From Chitinophagaceae bacterium (GTDB taxonomy: Bacteria; Bacteroidota; Bacteroidia; Chitinophagales; Chitinophagaceae), in the NCBI GenBank assembly GCA_024508725.1, contig JANINS010000003.1, forward strand, positions 1,178,001 through 1,242,000: DNA of 64,000 nucleotides. The letters run 5' to 3'. The notes under the pieces were generated by a model that saw nothing but the letters and a program-made list of their open reading frames with translations, was not told where the DNA came from and searched no databases. Position numbers and translations under genes: made by a program. Below, one piece after another: positions 35,093 through 43,106 of this stretch (position 1 is its first letter; each line of letters starts with the position of its first letter).

Positions 35093-35926
35093 ATGAAAAG
35101 AGCATTTTACTTTTTACTTACAGCACTGGTAATATTAACCAGTTGCAGTACGCCAAAACTGGCAATACCGGAACAGTTCAGTTCAGTTTCTGAAAGAATG
35201 CATATCAAAGGACTGAATGGCTGGATGATCAACCAGAAGCTCACATTCGGTACATACAAAACATCGAAGGTGAAACGAGGCTGGAATACAAAAACAACAA
35301 GACAGGATAAAAATTCAGACATAACTAGTGAAGAACGCATCATGAAGTTGTTCAATGTTACCAATACAAATACAACATCGAATCAGAAACAGAAATACCA
35401 GTATTCGATAGAAGATGGAAAGCAGGTAGCAGAAGTATTTTGTTCTGAAAGAATGACTTCCGAAGAATTACAGGTGTTCACCAATAACAGGTGGCTGGGT
35501 GATTTTTCTCAAACCAAAAATTACCAATATTCTTTTACTGCAGCGATATTACCGATGAGTGTAAAGGAAGAGCCATGGCAATTAGTAGTATATAATAATT
35601 ACGACAAGAAAAAAGATACTGCAAGAAAATGGTTCGACCTTCCTTATGTAGAAGAAGAAGGGATGGCTACAAACGGAAAAGACACGATACAGATCAAACC
35701 TTTGCGTGTAAAGAACATTACTTCAAAAGATGGAAAGGAAAGACAATTTCCGGTTAAAATATTAGGTGGCTACGAGTTGAGATTGGATGATGGTGTGATC
35801 GGTGTGATCGATTCAATGGGACATGCCCTATGGATTTATAAAGAATTAGATGAACCAACTAAATTAATTGTGGCTTCTATTTGCTCTGCTTTAATGCTGA
35901 GAAAGATCCAGGATGTTAATGGATAA
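35093..35926 (+). CDS. Uncharacterised lipoprotein, paralogue of the previous gene
   Basis: A 277-residue lipoprotein: MKRAFYFLLTALVILTSC with lipobox LTSC and lipidated Cys18. The body alternates short beta strands and polar loops, and includes KYQYSIEDGKQVAEVF and YELRLDDGVIGVIDSMGHALW. The C-terminal segment ALWIYKELDEPTKLIVASIC resembles the end of the preceding protein. No known family is recognised. It starts 15 bases after that gene and ends 6 bases before the sigma-factor gene. A role as envelope sensor or client of the sigma system is an inference from position only. Confidence 0.68.
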   Translation: MKRAFYFLLTALVILTSCSTPKLAIPEQFSSVSERMHIKGLNGWMINQKLTFGTYKTSKVKRGWNTKTTRQDKNSDITSEERIMKLFNVTNTNTTSNQKQKYQYSIEDGKQVAEVFCSERMTSEELQVFTNNRWLGDFSQTKNYQYSFTAAILPMSVKEEPWQLVVYNNYDKKKDTARKWFDLPYVEEEGMATNGKDTIQIKPLRVKNITSKDGKERQFPVKILGGYELRLDDGVIGVIDSMGHALWIYKELDEPTKLIVASICSALMLRKIQDVNG

Positions 35927-35932
35927 ATGTAA

Positions 35933-36472
35933 GTGATAGCTGTTGCCAACGATATCGACCTGTTGCAGGGCTGCATAGCCAATGATCGCAAAGTACAGAA
36001 GCTGTTGTACGAACAGTTCTATGAGTTTGCTATGACCGTTGCCATGCGTTATTCCCGTGATGAGATGGATGCTGCCGATATCATGAGCCATGCTTTCGTA
36101 AAAGTTTTTAAGAGTATTAAATCGTACGACAGTACAAAAGGTTCACTCCATGCCTGGATCAAAAGAATTGTAGTGAACGAAGGATTGGATCACATCAAAT
36201 CCCGTGAACGTTTTAGTGAGAATGTAGAGTTGGAAACAGTTGATGAACCACCGATCAATAATAGTGTATTGGAAGAGATGGGAGCAGAAGAGATCATGGA
36301 GCTGATCGCTAAGCTTCCACCGGCAACACATGCTGTGTTTGTACTGTATGCTGTGGAAGGCTACAACCACAGAGAGATAGCAGAGAAACTGGGCATCAGT
36401 GAAGGAACATCCAAATGGCATCTCAGCGAAGCCCGCAAAACATTACAAAAGCAATTAGCGCACCTCAGGTAA
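35933..36472 (+). CDS. ECF RNA polymerase sigma factor
   Basis: A 179-residue sigma-70 family protein. Region 2 is YEQFYEFAMTVAMRYSRD...AADIMSHAFVKVFKSI, and KGSLHAWIKRIVVNEGLD follows. Region 4 is AVEGYNHREIAEKLGISEGTSKWHLSEARKTL. A GTG at 35933 is taken as the start, because the ATG at 35927 is followed directly by a stop and the frame upstream is closed. It lies 6 bases after the lipoprotein gene and 7 bases before a membrane protein that is probably its anti-sigma factor. Confidence 0.88.
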   Translation: MIAVANDIDLLQGCIANDRKVQKLLYEQFYEFAMTVAMRYSRDEMDAADIMSHAFVKVFKSIKSYDSTKGSLHAWIKRIVVNEGLDHIKSRERFSENVELETVDEPPINNSVLEEMGAEEIMELIAKLPPATHAVFVLYAVEGYNHREIAEKLGISEGTSKWHLSEARKTLQKQLAHLR

Positions 36473-36479
36473 AATATTA

Positions 36480-37094
36480 ATGAACCAGAAAGCAACATAC
36501 GAGATCACGATCACCGACAAACTCAGGCAGCTGCAGGTGCCTGACATGCGTGATGCTATCTGGAACAGGATAGAGCAGCAGCTTGATCTTGATATGCCTG
36601 AAGATTATAATCCTGATGATACACCTGATTCACCAAAAAATGGTGGCTGGAGAAAAACAGGATGGAAAGTTGGTCCGTTTGCTGTTATCGTAGCGATCGT
36701 AACAATATTCTTCATTAATAAAAACAACAACACTAAACCAAACAATACTGATCAAAGCCAACCCGTAAACACACAAACAGTAACACCGCAAATCAATGAT
36801 CCAACCTCACCACCTGCTACCAGGATCAATCCCAAGACCGGGAAGATTGAATCAGTCACCGACGGAAACACTCCTGCAACAGCGAGTGATTCTGTATTTG
36901 ATCAACAGCCCCTCATCAACATTCCTATCATTGATACGAGCACCCATGCTCCTGTGATCAAACAACCGGTCGTACAACAATCAACACAGCCACCACCCAG
37001 ACAGGATTCTGTTCCACCTAAAAAATCAAGAGGTGTGAAAGGCATCAGCGATAAAGATTATCATATTACTTTAAAGAAAGACAGTGTACCATAA
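36480..37094 (+). CDS. Single-span membrane protein, probable anti-sigma factor
   Basis: A 204-residue protein with an acidic cytoplasmic N-terminus (about 1-60, including QVPDMRDAIWNRIEQQL, a helix of the type that follows ECF sigma factors in Bacteroidota), one membrane span at 64-80, and a Pro/Thr/Gln-rich periplasmic tail of about 120 residues. The start lies 7 bases after the sigma-factor stop. No classical anti-sigma domain is recognised, so the role rests on position and topology. A long purine-rich inverted repeat follows the gene. Confidence 0.65.
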   Translation: MNQKATYEITITDKLRQLQVPDMRDAIWNRIEQQLDLDMPEDYNPDDTPDSPKNGGWRKTGWKVGPFAVIVAIVTIFFINKNNNTKPNNTDQSQPVNTQTVTPQINDPTSPPATRINPKTGKIESVTDGNTPATASDSVFDQQPLINIPIIDTSTHAPVIKQPVVQQSTQPPPRQDSVPPKKSRGVKGISDKDYHITLKKDSVP

Positions 37095-37111
37095 CGGTGC
37101 ACTTTTTTTTG

Positions 37112-37186
37112 CTAAGAGGTCTAAGGAGTGAAGGAGAAAACAATACTCAAACTTCTCTTTCTCTCCTTTACTCTTTTATCTCTTAG
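37112..37186. repeat. Long purine-rich inverted repeat, probable terminator
   Basis: The left arm (37112-37139, CTAAGAGGTCTAAGGAGTGA...) and right arm (37158-37186, whose reverse complement starts CTAAGAGATAAAAGAGTAAA) pair over about 28 bases with a few mismatches. The same CTAAGAGAT...GGAG theme occurs at 2893-2917. It lies between the anti-sigma-like gene and the barrel gene. Confidence 0.6.
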
Positions 37187-37341
37187 CGCCACTGCCATTT
37201 TCTTCCTCTGTTACAGTTTTGTTAAACGGAAAATGCTACCCAACCCTTTTCTCATCACAAAGGGTATTACTATTAAACAGGCAAACACATCAAACCCTGT
37301 CAATCAAAAAACCATTTTAAAACACTTAAACCAAAATGATC

Positions 37342-37884
37342 ATGAAAAAGTATCTTACCCTCACCCTCGTTTTAGTAGCAGCAACATTCGCAAGCAAAGC
37401 ACAGTACACACCAAAGAATGCAATTAAGATCAACCCTGCATCGGTTTTATTGAGCACAGGAAATGTATCTTATGAAAGAGCGATCGCAAGCAACCAATCA
37501 GTTCAACTTGGCGTATTTTATTCTGGCTTAGGATTAGGCGATTTCAAGTATGAAGGCTTCGGTCTTACACCTGAATACCGTTTCTATTTCGGTGGAAACA
37601 AAGAAGCACTGAACGGAGGTTATGTTGCACCATTTGCACGTTATCAGCAATTCTCTATTTCTGAAAAAGATACCAACTCAAAAGGAAAATTTCAAACGAT
37701 CGGTGGTGGTGTTGTATTAGGTTGGGAGAAAAGTTATAAGAGTGGTTTTGTACTCGATCTTTTCGCAGGACCATCTTTCAACAACATCAAATTCAAAAGC
37801 GGAAACGAGAATGATTTTGATATCAAAGGTGGCATCAAAGGTTTTGGATTAAGAGCCGGTGTTAGCCTTGGTTTCAACTTCTGA
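37342..37884 (+). CDS. Outer-membrane beta-barrel protein, DUF3575-like
   Basis: A 180-residue exported protein (MKKYLTLTLVLVAATFASKAQ; an ATG two codons earlier is also possible). The mature part is a run of amphipathic strands: INPASVLLSTGNVSYERAI, SVQLGVFYSGLG, GFGLTPEYRFYFGG, YVAPFARYQQF and GFVLDLFAGPSFN, ending GLRAGVSLGFNF. The last residue is the aromatic Phe typical of outer-membrane barrels. It matches the DUF3575 pattern. The ligand or role is unknown. Confidence 0.75.
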   Translation: MKKYLTLTLVLVAATFASKAQYTPKNAIKINPASVLLSTGNVSYERAIASNQSVQLGVFYSGLGLGDFKYEGFGLTPEYRFYFGGNKEALNGGYVAPFARYQQFSISEKDTNSKGKFQTIGGGVVLGWEKSYKSGFVLDLFAGPSFNNIKFKSGNENDFDIKGGIKGFGLRAGVSLGFNF

Positions 37885-37927
37885 TAAATTTACTCAACCT
37901 AAACCTATCAACTCAAACCCAACAGGA

Positions 37928-37951
37928 GAGCCACTACACGTGGCTCTTTTT
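37928..37951 (+). terminator. Terminator of the barrel gene
   Basis: GAGCCAC, 5-nt loop, GTGGCTC, then TTTTT: a clear rho-independent terminator 44 bases after the stop. Confidence 0.85.
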
Positions 37952-37956
37952 GCTTA

Positions 37957-37964
37957 TAACTTTG
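37957..37964 (+). promoter_or_regulatory. -7 promoter box for the acyltransferase gene
   Basis: TAACTTTG is an exact TAnnTTTG match, 16 bases before the ATG and directly after the preceding terminator. Confidence 0.45.
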
Positions 37965-37980
37965 TAGCAACACCCCTACA

Positions 37981-39105
37981 ATGAATTACCAACTTACTGC
38001 TTTCGACAGCCAGAAGTTTCGTTTCTGGTCTTTTGTTTCGATGGTATTACTTGTGTTTGTTCACGGCTATAATCTTAATGAAAGATACCTGCAACCCTGG
38101 AGCATTGTGAATGAACCGATGGCTTTCACTACTTATTTCGAGTTCTTAACTGCTAATGCATTATTTCGTTTCAGGATTCCAATGTTGTTCATCATCTCCG
38201 GCTATTTGTATGCATTGCATGATCATAAACCTTATGGACAAAGAGCAAAGAAGCGTTTCAGAACATTGTTTGTTCCTTATCTGTTATGGAGTGCCATCGG
38301 GTTATTGTTCACCTACTGGTTAGAAACTTTTCAATATGGAAGAAATGCAGTAGGCGCTACTCATATGCTGCAGATCGATGAGCACAGAATGTTTCTGCAT
38401 GATTATACATGGTGGGAAGTATTGGTCAGATGGATATTGGCTCCTGTTCCATTCCAGCTTTGGTTTATACGTGTACTATTTATATACAATCTTGCATATC
38501 CTGCTATTCGCTGGCTGGTAACTACAAAAGCAAGATTTTATTTTTTCCCGATAGTGATTATTCTGTGGTTGCTCACTTTTGGTATCGGTATTATTGAAGG
38601 TGAAGGATTGTTATTTTTCTCGTTAGGAATTTGGATGCAGAAATATGGATTTGATATCAACACTCCCAAAAGTTGGTGGAAACCTTTGCCGTGGCTGATG
38701 ATCTTCTTAATTACATCGTTCGTTAAAACAACAATGGCGTTTTACATGAACGTGCAATCATTTACTGATGCAATTCCTTTCATCATCCTGCATAAACTCA
38801 TCGTTTTCTCGGGATTGATCGCAGCATGGTTTGGACTGAATGATGTAGTTAAATGGTTTATGCTGCAACGATGGTTTGTGAAGCTTAGTGCATTTTCTTT
38901 CATGATCTATGCACTGCATGTGCCATTGATCACCTATGCCATTGACCCGGTATTTGCTTTAACGGATCAATGGCAACTGTATAGGTTGATAACATATATA
39001 GGTCTTTCACTTGTCGTGATATTATTCTGTATCGTTTCGGGTTGGCTGCTAAGAACAATCCTTCCAAAAGTATACAGTGTGTTAACCGGAGAACGTGGAT
39101 TGTAG
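37981..39105 (+). CDS. Acyltransferase 3 family membrane protein
   Basis: A 374-residue protein with about ten hydrophobic spans. The N-terminal part has KFRFWSFVSMVLLVFVHGYN with the conserved membrane His, and the RIPMLFIISGYLYAL and RTLFVPYLLWSAIG segments characteristic of the OafA/YrhL-type acyltransferases. These transfer acetyl or other acyl groups to cell-surface glycans or lipids. No glycosyltransferase or polysaccharide genes are adjacent, so the acceptor is unknown. It has its own promoter. Confidence 0.85.
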   Translation: MNYQLTAFDSQKFRFWSFVSMVLLVFVHGYNLNERYLQPWSIVNEPMAFTTYFEFLTANALFRFRIPMLFIISGYLYALHDHKPYGQRAKKRFRTLFVPYLLWSAIGLLFTYWLETFQYGRNAVGATHMLQIDEHRMFLHDYTWWEVLVRWILAPVPFQLWFIRVLFIYNLAYPAIRWLVTTKARFYFFPIVIILWLLTFGIGIIEGEGLLFFSLGIWMQKYGFDINTPKSWWKPLPWLMIFLITSFVKTTMAFYMNVQSFTDAIPFIILHKLIVFSGLIAAWFGLNDVVKWFMLQRWFVKLSAFSFMIYALHVPLITYAIDPVFALTDQWQLYRLITYIGLSLVVILFCIVSGWLLRTILPKVYSVLTGERGL

Positions 39106-39145
39106 ATTCCGGAGAGTTGGACAACTTCCCGGATGATTGTTGTAA

Positions 39146-39541
39146 TTATTGTTTGGTTACAGCAAAATCATACACCTGTGAGATCTTGCTGTTGATCTTG
39201 TACAATTGCTTTTCAATTCCTCTTTTATCCGTTAAAGAGATGATGATATCAGCGTTTTCCAGTTCAGGAATATCTAAAAGGAATTTTTTTGAATAGCTGT
39301 TTTTAATCACTTCTTCGTAGAAGATGTATCCTTTACTGTCTTTGATGGTGAGGGTGAATGCTTCATTGGTAGTCTTGTTATAAGCCACTTCAAATACCGG
39401 CTGGTTATTTAGTTTGCCTGCATATTGAACATTCAGATCAGCACTTGCTTCAATTTTTTGCGCAGATGCAGACATTGTAAGAACTGCAGCTAAAACTAAA
39501 CTTGCTACTACTTTACTTGCTTTTGTGAATTGCCTTTTCAT
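39146..39541 (-). CDS. Small exported protein, function unknown
   Basis: A 131-residue protein with a signal peptide (MKRQFTKASKVVASLVLAAVLTMSASAQ). The mature part is about 100 residues of alternating strands: DLNVQYAGKLNNQPVFEVAYN, FTLTIKDSKGYIFYEEVI, KFLLDIPELENADIIISL. This resembles the small beta-sandwich exported proteins common in Chitinophagaceae. No family is named with confidence. The ATG at 39541 is preferred to a TTG 9 bases upstream. It is convergent with the acyltransferase gene. Confidence 0.68.
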   Translation of the reverse strand: MKRQFTKASKVVASLVLAAVLTMSASAQKIEASADLNVQYAGKLNNQPVFEVAYNKTTNEAFTLTIKDSKGYIFYEEVIKNSYSKKFLLDIPELENADIIISLTDKRGIEKQLYKINSKISQVYDFAVTKQ

Positions 39542-39859
39542 AATCTTCAATTTTTAATGTTACTGATTGTTGTTAACTCACATGTTGGCAATCGTGATCA
39601 AAGGCAGCGCAATACTTAGAGAGCAATCGTAGATAAGATGTGGTGTTTTTCGTATGACAAGTCAAAAGTATTCAGCAAAATGAAATAATGAAGATCAACT
39701 TTATACTGTTTCTGTGATGTCCAAGCAACAATGAGTGTAGTGCAACTGTTTGTTATTGAGTCACTTTGTAAATGATTCACTGATGTGCTCAACTGTAAAC
39801 AATAGAAATAAAAAAACCGGAATCGATTCCGGTTTTTAGTAAGTATATGAAAGCACACT
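39542..39859. other. Intergenic region, 318 bp
   Basis: It holds the upstream region of the small exported protein and the terminator at 39811-39837 of the metal-receptor gene. I see no other gene, repeat copy or RNA element in it. Confidence 0.5.
39811..39837 (-). terminator. Terminator of the heavy-metal-domain TonB receptor gene
   Basis: AAAAACCGGAATCGATTCCG followed by GTTTTT is a near-perfect palindrome with a T run, 23 bases past the receptor stop. Confidence 0.87.
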
Positions 39860-42394
39860 TTATTTGATCTTAAATCTGAAACCGGTATAGATCAATCTTC
39901 CACCTACCGGTCCCCAGATCAATGAAGCATCAAACTGATTACTGAAGGGCTGGTCAACAGAAAGTATGGCCATATCCTGCATAAAATTGGTGAGGTTTTC
40001 CCCTCCCAGGTAAACTTCAAAAGCCTTGCTCTTTCCGAATGACTTACTCACCTGTGCATTCATGGTTACATACGTTGGTGAACTCAATGGTAACTGGTGG
40101 GCAACATCATGATGTCCTGCTGTTGAAGGAATTCGCTTGCTTCCTGTAAAGTTGAAAGTATAATCAAACTTCCAGTCTTTTAATTCATAAGCCAGGTTAG
40201 CAAACGCTCTGTGTTGAGCTGTCAAAGGTTTCTGCATTAACTGTCCGCTGTAAGTTGACTTAACATCAAACCAACGGTAAGCCAGACGAACATCAAATTT
40301 ATTAGCAGGCGATGCCGATATCTCAGCCTGGAAACTATTAGAGTAAGATTTACCATCAAGGTCATAGAACTTTAAAAACTTAGGATCTTCCATATCAACG
40401 ATCACTTGTTGGTTGAAATCATTCCTGAAGAAATCAACACTAAGCATTGCATCTCTGCCAAACAGTTTTAATTCCTGGTCTATCGTAATGCCTTTATTCC
40501 ATGCAACTTCAGGATTTAAACCATAAGCCTTTCCTTGTGATGTGCTAAGCACCTGTATCGTTCTTGCACTGATCAATGCACCCATATTCTCAGCAAAAAT
40601 GTTCGCAGTTCTTTGTCCACGACCGGCACTCACCCTGATCGTTGTACCATGAACAGGTGAATATCTTAAGTTTAATCTTGGAGTGGCGAACCAGCCGAAC
40701 AAACTATTGTGATCTGCTCTTAATCCTGCTACTACATTAAAGTGTTCATTCAAAGTATATGTGTATTCAAAAAATGCTCCCGGTACGATCTCTTTTCTTG
40801 CAAACGGTAAACCTTTGATCACTTCATTATAATCATCTGCCGAGAAACTCAAACCTGCCCTGTATTTATGATCAGTTGTTCCAATAATGTTTTGAAAAAT
40901 GAGGTTTGAGTAGAAGTTTTTTTGTCTTGCATCGTAAGTACTCAAACCAAAATAACTTTTCTGTTCATGATCGAATGCAGAAAGCTGTAAGCCTACGCTT
41001 TTGAATCTTTTGCCGGGAAATACATAACCAATCTTTGCAAAACCCTCGAAGCGATTTGTATTAATGCCCAATCCATAAGCCTGGTTGGTGCCCTTCATAG
41101 ATTCTCTATAGTTATTTGCTCCGCCAACTTTCTTGTCGATCATTGCCTTTGCACCGAATTGCATCATCAAACCTTTGCCGTTGTCAAACTTCCAGCGGTT
41201 AATTGCAGCGAATTGATTTCCGGTGGGCTGATCTCTGAACCCATCGTTGTTCTGATCGATGATGTTGTACAAAAAATTATCATGAAGCAGCAAAGCAGTT
41301 GACCATTTTTCTCCAAGTTTTTGCGACAGGTTTAAATTCAGATCTGTTTTTGCCATGTTGTTGATATATCCGTTGGCATACAATCTTTCCATATTCTCAG
41401 GCTTCTTCAACTCAACATTGATCTGGCCGGCAATACTTTCAAATCCATTAACAACTGACCCTGTTCCTTTGCTGAGTTGAATACTCTCAACCCATGGCCC
41501 GGCAATGCTATTCAGTCCTAATGGAGTTGCCAATCCTCTCGGGCCAGGTAAATTCTCAACGGTTAACTGGGAATAAACTCCTGAAAGACCGAGTAACTGA
41601 ATTTGCTTGGAGCCTGTTACAGCATCATTGTAAGAAACATCCACCGATGGATTTGTTTCAAAGCTTTCGCTCAGGTTGCAGCACGCTGCTTTTGCCAGTT
41701 CTCTTGTTGTAATGGTAGAAACCCGGATAGGACTACTTATGTTCACGACAGTACTTTTTTGCCTGCGTGTAACAGTAACTTCTTTTAAGCTGTTAGATGG
41801 TGCCATTACAATTTGCAGATCACTGTTGTCTGCAACAGAAAGTGTATCTGTACGAAAGCCGGTATAGCTCACTATTAATTTACCTGAAGTATTCAGGGGA
41901 ATAGAGAAAATTCCATGTTCATTTGTGGTAACACCTTTAGCGGTGCCGAGCCAGTAAATACTGGCTCCGGCTAAAGGTGAAAAATTTCCTTTTTTATCTT
42001 CACTCACCACCATTCCGTTCACATTGTGATCAGAGAAAGCTGCGTCATCATCGGAATGAGCTCCATCACGATAGTGGCAACATTCAGGTAACGCTTTATA
42101 AACGTCGTCTTTTGCTTTTTTCAATTCTGTATCGTGGCCTATCTCCGCCATTTTAGCGTGTATGGCATCCAGCTTTATTGCTGAAGGATTATAAGTAACA
42201 GTGAGCATATGAGTACCCACATCCCATTTTGCTTTGCTGATGCCTTTTATTTTGAGGGCTTTTTCAATTCTCATCTTACACATGCCACAGGCACCTTCCA
42301 CTTTTAATGTGGCAGTAGTATCATTCTGGGCAAAACTGTTCAGCATTGCTATGGTAGCAAACACTAACAGAAACGCATATTTCTTCCATTTCAT
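39860..42394 (-). CDS. TonB-dependent receptor with N-terminal heavy-metal-associated domain
   Basis: An 844-residue exported protein (signal about 1-22). Residues about 27-95 are an HMA ferredoxin-like domain with the CxxC metal site Cys36-Cys39 in GACGMCKMRIEKAL. A short Cys/His-rich linker follows (CCHYRDGAHSDDD, 105-117). Then come a carboxypeptidase-like domain (GASIYWLGTAKGVTTNEHG), a plug (NPSVDVSYNDAVTGSKQIQL...GLSGVYSQLTVENLPGPRG) and a barrel ending TGFRFKIK. It probably handles copper or a related soft metal at the outer membrane. A Cys-rich exported protein is encoded just upstream on the same strand (52-base gap), so they may be co-transcribed. Confidence 0.88.
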   Translation of the reverse strand: MKWKKYAFLLVFATIAMLNSFAQNDTTATLKVEGACGMCKMRIEKALKIKGISKAKWDVGTHMLTVTYNPSAIKLDAIHAKMAEIGHDTELKKAKDDVYKALPECCHYRDGAHSDDDAAFSDHNVNGMVVSEDKKGNFSPLAGASIYWLGTAKGVTTNEHGIFSIPLNTSGKLIVSYTGFRTDTLSVADNSDLQIVMAPSNSLKEVTVTRRQKSTVVNISSPIRVSTITTRELAKAACCNLSESFETNPSVDVSYNDAVTGSKQIQLLGLSGVYSQLTVENLPGPRGLATPLGLNSIAGPWVESIQLSKGTGSVVNGFESIAGQINVELKKPENMERLYANGYINNMAKTDLNLNLSQKLGEKWSTALLLHDNFLYNIIDQNNDGFRDQPTGNQFAAINRWKFDNGKGLMMQFGAKAMIDKKVGGANNYRESMKGTNQAYGLGINTNRFEGFAKIGYVFPGKRFKSVGLQLSAFDHEQKSYFGLSTYDARQKNFYSNLIFQNIIGTTDHKYRAGLSFSADDYNEVIKGLPFARKEIVPGAFFEYTYTLNEHFNVVAGLRADHNSLFGWFATPRLNLRYSPVHGTTIRVSAGRGQRTANIFAENMGALISARTIQVLSTSQGKAYGLNPEVAWNKGITIDQELKLFGRDAMLSVDFFRNDFNQQVIVDMEDPKFLKFYDLDGKSYSNSFQAEISASPANKFDVRLAYRWFDVKSTYSGQLMQKPLTAQHRAFANLAYELKDWKFDYTFNFTGSKRIPSTAGHHDVAHQLPLSSPTYVTMNAQVSKSFGKSKAFEVYLGGENLTNFMQDMAILSVDQPFSNQFDASLIWGPVGGRLIYTGFRFKIK

Positions 42395-42446
42395 AAAATC
42401 GTATTTAGGTTGATAAAAGGTTACGGGTTTGCTTCCTGCAACTTTA

Positions 42447-42830
42447 TCAGATCCTGAATACGCAGTTAAGAATGCAAAGTGATTGAACTAAAGGAGGAGA
42501 ATTGTAATCTGCCCTTTGATGAACATCGGGTGTAGATGTTATGGCAGCAACAGTGTTAGTGAAGAATGTTTGTGCTTCAACAGGTGCTTTTGAGCTGATG
42601 CTTATTGTAATAACATCCTGTTGCTCCTGAGATTTAGAAGATACTTCCTTGGTTTCGCAGCAGGGTTTAGAACCCATCATGAAACGCTTACCACAATCTT
42701 TAACGTGTGAAGAACCCAGCTTAATGCTTTTGAGCTTGCCGCAGCAATAATGCAGTTGAACGGTAGCTCCGGTACTCGAAACGCCGTACAGCATGATCAG
42801 CAATATCGCAAAAAGCTTTTTCACCTGCAC
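42447..42830 (-). CDS. Small Cys-rich exported protein, probable metal binder
   Basis: A 127-residue protein. The signal segment is KKLFAILLIMLYGVSSTGA. The mature part starts VQLHYCCGKLKSIKL and contains CGKR and SKPCCETKE, so six Cys and one His cluster in about 45 residues. Bacteroidota proteins with an HYCxG opening and paired Cys often sit next to copper-linked TonB receptors, as here. No ATG is available before the signal; GTG at 42830 or 42824 is the likely start. The C-terminal half is polar and unrecognised. Metal binding is inferred. Confidence 0.65.
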   Translation of the reverse strand: MQVKKLFAILLIMLYGVSSTGATVQLHYCCGKLKSIKLGSSHVKDCGKRFMMGSKPCCETKEVSSKSQEQQDVITISISSKAPVEAQTFFTNTVAAITSTPDVHQRADYNSPPLVQSLCILNCVFRI

Positions 42831-42900
42831 GAAATTAGTAATTGCTGCTCAACTTCCAAACGAGCAATGACATACGGCTGTTAAGGTTTTCTAAAGGTGT

Positions 42901-42970
42901 TGGCCGGCTGAAGTGCTATTGGTATCAACTGTTGCGTCGCACTCTTGTACTTTCAAAGCGTTACTGATCA
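42901..42970 (+). repeat. Dispersed intergenic repeat, copy 9 (GCG subfamily)
   Basis: GGCTGAAGTGCTATTGGTAT is followed by CTGTTGCGTCGCACTCTTGT and ACTTTC. It lies in the 276-bp divergent gap between the Cys-rich protein gene and mrdA. Confidence 0.8.
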
Positions 42971-43106
42971 GCTTACCTCTTACTGCTTACCTCCGACTTC
43001 CTATCAATTCACATCGTTTAATAAATTTTTATTCCACTCTTGATGCAAGCGATACTTTCAAGCATCAATTTTGTATGCACATCGTACTTTACAGCGACAA
43101 CTATAT

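Noticed and set aside
37128-37427. A 99-residue frame with a hydrophobic start (MKEKTILKLLFLSF...)
   Set aside because: It starts at GTG inside the left arm of the long inverted repeat and overlaps the first 90 bases of the barrel gene. The sequence after the hydrophobic part looks non-coding.
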